DNA of 37,703 nucleotides, from assembly GCA_023818655.1 (NCBI GenBank), contig JAMWCI010000006.1, positions 1 to 37,703 of the forward strand, read 5' to 3'. Below are positions 33,111 to 37,703 of the stretch, in pieces. Under the pieces are notes generated by a model. That model was not told the origin of the DNA and did not search any database. It worked only from the letters and a program-made list of their open reading frames with translations. Every line of letters starts with the position of its first letter. Position 1 is the stretch's first letter. Position numbers and translations under genes: made by a program. The DNA comes from Candidatus Omnitrophota bacterium (GTDB lineage: Bacteria > Omnitrophota > Gorgyraeia > Gygaellales > Profunditerraquicolaceae).

Positions 33111-34226
33111 TTAATCTGTCCTTGTTTTTTTCCATACAGAATAGCATCTCTCGTAAGCGGTGAAAGCTGGCTTTTTGGAAAAATCCCAGCGCACCAGACC
33201 AAAGTAATCCACGCCGTTACCCCAATGATTCTTGCAATCGCGGAAAAACGCCCAAAAAACTCTCTCAATGTATTTTTGCTCGGGCAATTTTGTGTAAACT
33301 TCTTTTAAAAATTGCGCCTGTTGGCGCTCGGTGGGATTCTCGCCCATCCACCACGCCGCTACTTCCCGATTGTTTACCCCGGGACAACCTATCTCCGTCA
33401 CCCAGATTTTCTTGTCGCTATCTCCGTTTCTGGACATAATCTTATAGGCAGTAGCAGTGGTAGCCAATACTGTTTTTACCGCGTTCTTATGCAAAGGCGT
33501 CTCAAAGATATGGATATTGAGTATATCAAAATAACCTTTTCCGCCATGGTCATAAAGATTATTGACACTAGCAATACCGTTGGCCAAACCTCCATTTAAA
33601 ATCTTGCAGTTAGGGTCTATCTTCTTTGCAGTCAGGTAAACTTCCCTTAAAAGTGCGCAGTAAGAACGCAGACCATCCTGATTTTTCCAGTAGATAGAAG
33701 AATCTGGCTCATTCCAGAGTTCCCAATATCTGACTCTGCCTTTGTAGCGTTCAATGACTTTGGAGACGTATCTTAAAAAAAAATTATTCTCTCGCGGAGG
33801 ACAATTCCACTTTCCGCAATCAGAGGCCCAATCCGTACTGTATTGGAGTATACCCAGTATCTTGATATCGGCAAGGGTCACTGTTTCCACAATGCGGTCG
33901 TATTTATCAAAAATAAACCGACCCTCCTGCGGTTCGATATCGCTCCATAAAAAATCCACTCTTACCCAGCCCACGCCTGCCTCTTTCATCAGTTTGACTG
34001 CTTTCGTAATCTCTTTTACCGAAGGATATTTATAATTATTCCAAGCGTGATTCCAATGTAAGAACTCCAGTACCCCAAAGGGATTATCGTCATTCTCATT
34101 ATTAACGGCAGCCAAGGTTTCCTCCATTTTCTCCTCCCGTATATCTGCCTGCGCAGAGAATACGCAAAAAATAGAAAAAACAAAAATCAGAATCAATAAA
34201 TGTTTTTTATCTGACACTCTCTTCAT
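33111..34226 (-). CDS. Secreted glycoside hydrolase (clan GH-A TIM barrel, GH39/GH5-like)
   Basis: 371 aa. Signal peptide (about residues 9-27, LLILIFVFSIFCVFSAQA). The barrel shows both catalytic glutamates of clan GH-A: acid/base Glu173 in YWELWNEPDSS and nucleophile Glu278 in IWVTEIGCP. Other supporting parts are GVGWVRVDFLWSDIEPQEG (strand 1-2 with Arg) and FDILNIHIFETP. The exact family and substrate (xylan, glucan or other beta-glycans) cannot be fixed by eye. The start overlaps the preceding maf-M48 gene by 20 bp, so translation may be coupled. Confidence 0.8.
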   Translation of the reverse strand: MKRVSDKKHLLILIFVFSIFCVFSAQADIREEKMEETLAAVNNENDDNPFGVLEFLHWNHAWNNYKYPSVKEITKAVKLMKEAGVGWVRVDFLWSDIEPQEGRFIFDKYDRIVETVTLADIKILGILQYSTDWASDCGKWNCPPRENNFFLRYVSKVIERYKGRVRYWELWNEPDSSIYWKNQDGLRSYCALLREVYLTAKKIDPNCKILNGGLANGIASVNNLYDHGGKGYFDILNIHIFETPLHKNAVKTVLATTATAYKIMSRNGDSDKKIWVTEIGCPGVNNREVAAWWMGENPTERQQAQFLKEVYTKLPEQKYIERVFWAFFRDCKNHWGNGVDYFGLVRWDFSKKPAFTAYERCYSVWKKTRTD

Positions 34227-35586
34227 GCGGCTGGTCTTCTATATTGACGTAATCTTCAAAACTCATCGTCTGGCCCAGTTCCTGTTTTACAATGCGAATC
34301 CTGTCCGGGACATAAGGATGAGTTTTGAAATATGATTTTGGCCGTAGCGGCTGACGCCGCTCAGTTTCCTGCAGCTTCTTAAGAAAACTAATCATTCCCG
34401 ACGAGTCGTAACCGGCAAGTCTTGCATAACGTGTTCCCAATTGGTCTGCTAAAAGTTCATCCTCACGAGAATACCCAAGCATCAGTTGCATAAATGCCGT
34501 ATCTATGGTCGCACCTACTTCTCCTGAACCAGACGCATAAGCAATGACTAAACGCAACAGAGAATAACCGTACATGCCCTGCAACTTTTTAATCGCGTGC
34601 CGCGCAACCACATGGCCTACCTCATGCCCTAAAACACAGGCCAGCTCGCTGTCATTGGCTATTTTATCTATCAGCCCGGTATTCACATATATAAAACCTC
34701 CGGGTAGAGAAAACGCATTTACCTCTTTATCCTCCAATACCTTAAATATATAATCTATCTCCTTTCTGTCGCAGACAGCAACAATTTTCTTTCCGATATC
34801 CCTGACCCGTTTCTGAACCAGAGGGTCATCTGCTAATTTGTATTGCTTTTCCACCTCTCTAGAGATAGCCTGACCCATGGCTACTTCTTTGTCCGTATTA
34901 TAATAATAAATTTCCTGCTCTCCGGTAACAATATTATATTCAGTGGAACAGCCGAATATAAACAAAGGACAGATGAAAAACAGCAGGAAAATAAATATCT
35001 TTACATCCAATCTCTTAAGTAAAAGACGCACTCTTCTCAAAGGCAATCCTACCACATTGTAGAAACAACCCTCAATACGTCGGATAAACAAAGCGCCTTT
35101 TCCCTGAATATCAAAGCTGCCCGCTTTATTTAAAGGATTAATCTGTCTAAGATAATTTTTTATTTCTTTATCGGTTAACTTATCCATATAGACTCTGGTT
35201 TTTTCACAATCCACTAATTCTATCTTTCTATCCTTATCCAACACGGCAACACCTGTATAGATATCTTGCGGTCCACCAGAAAGCTCTTTAAGCATATCTC
35301 TGGCCTCCTTCAGATTTCTGGGTTTGCCAAATATCTTATTGTTTTTTACGGTTATCGTATCTGCGGCAATCACCACTCCACTTTTTATCCTTGCGGCTAC
35401 GCCCCGCGCTTTCTGCATAGCATTAATCTTCACCAAACCTGCATAGCTGAGATTGTCAACGTCAATATTTTCCTCCTCTTTTATCCCCGCAGGCATAGCC
35501 TTAAACCTTAATCCCAATATTTTAAATATCTCTCTGCGCGCCCTTGACTCTGTGGCCAGATATATCTTTCTTTTCACGGTTTTCAT
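34207..35586 (-). CDS. Maf-like nucleotide pyrophosphatase fused to M48 lipoprotein metalloprotease
   Basis: 459 aa in one uninterrupted frame. Residues 1-190 form a complete Maf domain: IYLATESRARREIFKILGLR, VIAADTITVKNNKIFGKPRN, PQDIYTGVAVL and GSFDIQGKGALFIRRIEGCF, ending in YNVVGLPL. Maf proteins hydrolyse non-canonical nucleotides in the cytoplasm. At about 195-213 comes a basic-hydrophobic segment ending in a lipobox-like IFGC (Cys213), then a full M48 peptidase: zinc site HEVGH (321-325), third ligand Glu377 in EDELLAD, and SFSLPGGFIYV-type sequence before it. Such M48 lipoproteins act in outer-membrane quality control. A TTG at 35010 could start the protease separately but has no good ribosome binding site. 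Confidence 0.88.
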   Translation of the reverse strand: MKTVKRKIYLATESRARREIFKILGLRFKAMPAGIKEEENIDVDNLSYAGLVKINAMQKARGVAARIKSGVVIAADTITVKNNKIFGKPRNLKEARDMLKELSGGPQDIYTGVAVLDKDRKIELVDCEKTRVYMDKLTDKEIKNYLRQINPLNKAGSFDIQGKGALFIRRIEGCFYNVVGLPLRRVRLLLKRLDVKIFIFLLFFICPLFIFGCSTEYNIVTGEQEIYYYNTDKEVAMGQAISREVEKQYKLADDPLVQKRVRDIGKKIVAVCDRKEIDYIFKVLEDKEVNAFSLPGGFIYVNTGLIDKIANDSELACVLGHEVGHVVARHAIKKLQGMYGYSLLRLVIAYASGSGEVGATIDTAFMQLMLGYSREDELLADQLGTRYARLAGYDSSGMISFLKKLQETERRQPLRPKSYFKTHPYVPDRIRIVKQELGQTMSFEDYVNIEDQPHEESVR

Positions 35587-35625
35587 AAGATTGGTTTTTG
35601 CTTCTTCCGTACGCTATAGATACAA

Positions 35626-36864
35626 TTAAGATAATGCGGCACTTTCGCCGGCAAGATAACCGGTAGAGAATGCCGCCTGCAGATTAAAGCCTCCTGTATC
35701 CGCATCCACATCTATCATCTCACCGGCAAAATACAAACCTTTAACAATACGCGATTCCATGGTGCGCGGATTTATCTGGCTCAAAGATACGCCGCCCTGA
35801 GTCACCATCGCCTCCTCTAGGGGCGCAGTACGTTCAATATCCATGCGGAATCCCTTCAGCAGGTCGGCTAACCGTTGCCGTTCTTTGCGCGTAATATAAC
35901 TTGCCTTTTTTTCTGGGGCGATTTTTGCCAAAGAAATAAAAACATCAACTAATCTTGCCGGCAACAGTTCTTTTGTATTATTGCGCAGATTCTTCCGGGC
36001 ATATTCCCGGAACTGGCGATTAAGGCGCTCTAAAACTTCTTCCCTTGATAAAGCGGGTTTAAGGTCTATTTCTGCGTAAACCCGCCTTCTTTCATTAAGC
36101 CAAGTAGCGATCTTGCCACTTAAGGTAAGGACAAGCGGTCCAGATATACCTGCAGATGTAAACAACAACTCCCCTATTCCTGAAACTATCTCTTTCTTTC
36201 CGTCGCTGAACTTAATCCTGATATTCTTTAATGTCAGCCCTTCCAGGGGATATCTTTGTTTAGTTTCCAAAGGAACAAGGGCAGGCTGAAGCCTAACAAT
36301 AGTATGCCCAAGTCTTTCAGCTATCCTCATTCCCAGTCCGTCTGAACCAGTAAAACTATAAGAAGCTCCACCTGTGGCTAGAATAACCCTGTCACAACTT
36401 AAAGTCTTTCCGTCTTTAAACACGGTGCCTTTAACCCTATTACCCTCTAGAAGTATATCCACGACAATCCTGCCAAAGAGAATCTCTACCTTATTTTTTA
36501 ACAGCTCTCTTTTGAAAAATTTCACTACGGTTGCGGAATTATCGCTCGTTGGGAATACGCGGTTTTGTCTTTCTATCTTCAGCTTTAAACCGCTCTCTGC
36601 GCAAAAAGCCATCAATTCTACATTGAAGAATTTCTTAAAGGCATCCCTAAGGAATTGTCCGCCCGAAAAGAATCTTTCCAAAAACGCATCCAGCTGGCAG
36701 GCGTTGGTGATATTACAACGGCCTTTACCGCTCAAAAGGAGTTTTCTACCCAGAACCGGATTCCTTTCCACCAGCACAACCTCTTGAGCTAACATTGCCG
36801 CACGTATAGCAGCCATTATGCCTGCTGGACCAGCGCCTACAACTACTATCTTTTTTCTTTGCAC
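35626..36864 (-). CDS. HI0933/YhiN-family FAD-dependent oxidoreductase
   Basis: 412 aa, normal length. FAD-binding N-terminus KIVVVGAGPAGIMAAIRAAM, then VLGRKLLLSGKGRCNITNAC (family signature), ILATGGASYSFTGSDGLGM, VTQGGVSLSQINPRTMESR and C-terminal EMIDVDADTGGFNLQAAFST. The biochemical substrate of this family is unknown. It starts 9 bp after pyrE and is probably co-transcribed. Confidence 0.93.
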   Translation of the reverse strand: MQRKKIVVVGAGPAGIMAAIRAAMLAQEVVLVERNPVLGRKLLLSGKGRCNITNACQLDAFLERFFSGGQFLRDAFKKFFNVELMAFCAESGLKLKIERQNRVFPTSDNSATVVKFFKRELLKNKVEILFGRIVVDILLEGNRVKGTVFKDGKTLSCDRVILATGGASYSFTGSDGLGMRIAERLGHTIVRLQPALVPLETKQRYPLEGLTLKNIRIKFSDGKKEIVSGIGELLFTSAGISGPLVLTLSGKIATWLNERRRVYAEIDLKPALSREEVLERLNRQFREYARKNLRNNTKELLPARLVDVFISLAKIAPEKKASYITRKERQRLADLLKGFRMDIERTAPLEEAMVTQGGVSLSQINPRTMESRIVKGLYFAGEMIDVDADTGGFNLQAAFSTGYLAGESAALS

Positions 36865-36872
36865 AAGGATTA

Positions 36873-37433
36873 TTAAAGGCCGAAATCGGCTATTGTGAAT
36901 ATGGATTCTAGCCTGAGACCTACTTGATTTAAGTTCTTCCGCGCGCCTTCATTCCTGTCTACGACGACAATTGCCGAGTCCACAATCACGCCCAGATTGT
37001 TCAGAATTTCCTTAGACTCAATTAGGGCCTTGCCGGTGGTGGCTACATCATCAACAAGAATCACACGGCTTCCCTTGCGTAAACCAGGACCCTCTATCCT
37101 CTGCTTGGTGCCGTGTTCTTTGGGAGTCTTTCTTACAATAAATGCAGTGATGGGTATCTTTTTGATATAGCTGAGGATAACCAGCGCCCCGACAATAGGG
37201 TCTGCTCCAAGCGTTGGCCCCCCCACAGCGACAATGTCTCTTCCTTTAATCATCTCCAGGATTATGCTGGCAGTAAGATAAGCTCCTTCTGGGGTAAGTG
37301 TAATGATACGACCGTCCAGATAATAATTGCTCTCTCTGCCTGAAGAAAGAATAAATCTTCCCCTTTTCAGCGCTTCCTTTTTCAGAAGCTGGAATAATTT
37401 TTTCTTTAATTCGTTTATGTTTTGGTCTTGCAT
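36873..37433 (-). CDS. pyrE: Orotate phosphoribosyltransferase
   Basis: 186 aa. It makes OMP from orotate and PRPP in pyrimidine synthesis. Motifs: FILSSGRESNYYLDGR (substrate loop), DIVAVGGPTLGADPIVGAL, the flexible catalytic loop FIVRKTPKEHGTKQRI and the PRPP motif VILVDDVATTGKALIES. The ATG has no ribosome binding site and lies 10 nt from the -10 box. First gene of the pyrE, flavoprotein, Maf-M48, GH unit. Confidence 0.95.
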   Translation of the reverse strand: MQDQNINELKKKLFQLLKKEALKRGRFILSSGRESNYYLDGRIITLTPEGAYLTASIILEMIKGRDIVAVGGPTLGADPIVGALVILSYIKKIPITAFIVRKTPKEHGTKQRIEGPGLRKGSRVILVDDVATTGKALIESKEILNNLGVIVDSAIVVVDRNEGARKNLNQVGLRLESIFTIADFGL

Positions 37434-37443
37434 CGCTGGTTGT

Positions 37444-37472
37444 ATTTTACTATTCTAACAGTAGCCTGTCAA
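37444..37472 (-). promoter_or_regulatory. Promoter of pyrE
   Basis: TTGACA (37467-37472), 17-nt spacer, TAAAAT (37444-37449) on the minus strand. Predicted start near 37437, only about 4 nt before the ATG. Confidence 0.75.
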
Positions 37473-37566
37473 CACCCCATTAAATTTAGTTAAGCAAGCA
37501 ATATTTCGCACTTTTGTTTTAAACTATCTCTCTTAGGCTGTTTTATTGGTTTTAAGTTTATATGTT

Positions 37567-37703
37567 TTATAAGCCCAAAATCCAAAGGTTAAGGCCGCGT
37601 TCGTTTTTGAAGTAACCCTGTATTTTAATACGCCTGCGTATCTCCTCAAGGAAGCGCTCTAAGTGATTAGTGGTAGAAATCACGGAGCGCACCTCCTTTG
37701 GAA
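37567..37703 (-). mobile_element. IS256/Mutator-type transposase, C-terminal end (runs off window)
   Basis: The last 45 codons read KEVRSVISTTNHLERFLEEI, RRRIKIQGYFKNERGLNLWI, FGL, stop. The STTNHLERFLEEIRRR…GYFKNERG pattern is the end of IS256-family transposases (usually T-N-xLER-xNxEIRRR…FPN). The rest of the element lies beyond the window, so intactness cannot be judged. No terminal inverted repeat was identified in 37434-37566. Confidence 0.8.

Overview
The window reads as chromosomal DNA from an uncultured, diderm (Gram-negative-type) bacterium with moderate-to-low GC content. Signs of an outer membrane and periplasm are a lipoprotein amidase, an AsmA-like protein, a SurA/parvulin-like protein, a periplasmic HtrA-type protease and a BatA-E operon. 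Gene order and protein style (Bat operon, GroEL tail rich in Met-Pro-Pro, many short membrane proteins) would suit an Omnitrophota/PVC-like lineage, but I cannot establish taxonomy from the sequence alone. Almost every gene is on the minus strand; the only clear plus-strand genes are tRNA-Leu and a serine-recombinase remnant.

Layout. 1-2600 is a mobile or decaying region: the start of an XRE regulator, a GC-rich hairpin block, a truncated large serine recombinase between 168-bp inverted repeats, tRNA-His abutting one repeat, an HNH protein, and a decayed reading frame. 2607-4388 holds an AsmA-like protein, tRNA-Arg and tRNA-Pro. 4465-11191 is one tightly overlapping housekeeping run: amiC, murI, queD-queC-queE-queF (queuosine precursor synthesis), two-subunit fumarase, rph and rdgB. 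11192-13511 is a looser stretch with a membrane protein, an alpha/beta-hydrolase broken by a stop codon, and copies of a dispersed repeat. 13519-15573 holds tmRNA, smpB, an AEC-family carrier and a divergent tRNA-Leu with a near-consensus promoter. 15677-25259 is a nine-gene moxR-DUF58-PPIase-DUF4381-like-batA-batB-batC-batD-batE operon.

25378-32994 is a stress and protein-quality cluster. In transcription order it holds an HspR-like repressor, a CIRCE-like operator overlapping a promoter, two soluble small heat-shock proteins, a membrane-anchored small heat-shock protein, groES, groEL, rpoZ, several small zinc-ribbon or basic proteins, a PlsC-like acyltransferase, and an HtrA protease whose usual PDZ part is replaced by an Hsp20 domain. 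Stable hairpins lie between several of these cistrons. 33111-37433 carries pyrE, an HI0933-family flavoprotein, a Maf-M48 protease fusion and a secreted glycoside hydrolase. The window ends inside an IS256-type transposase.

The most unusual items are the HtrA-Hsp20 fusion together with its probable donor paralogue nearby, the Maf-M48 fusion, the recombinase with inverted 3' ends at tRNA-His, the two-repressor (HspR plus CIRCE) wiring of the heat-shock cluster, a three-copy dispersed repeat, and promoters so close to hspR and pyrE that leaderless mRNAs are predicted.
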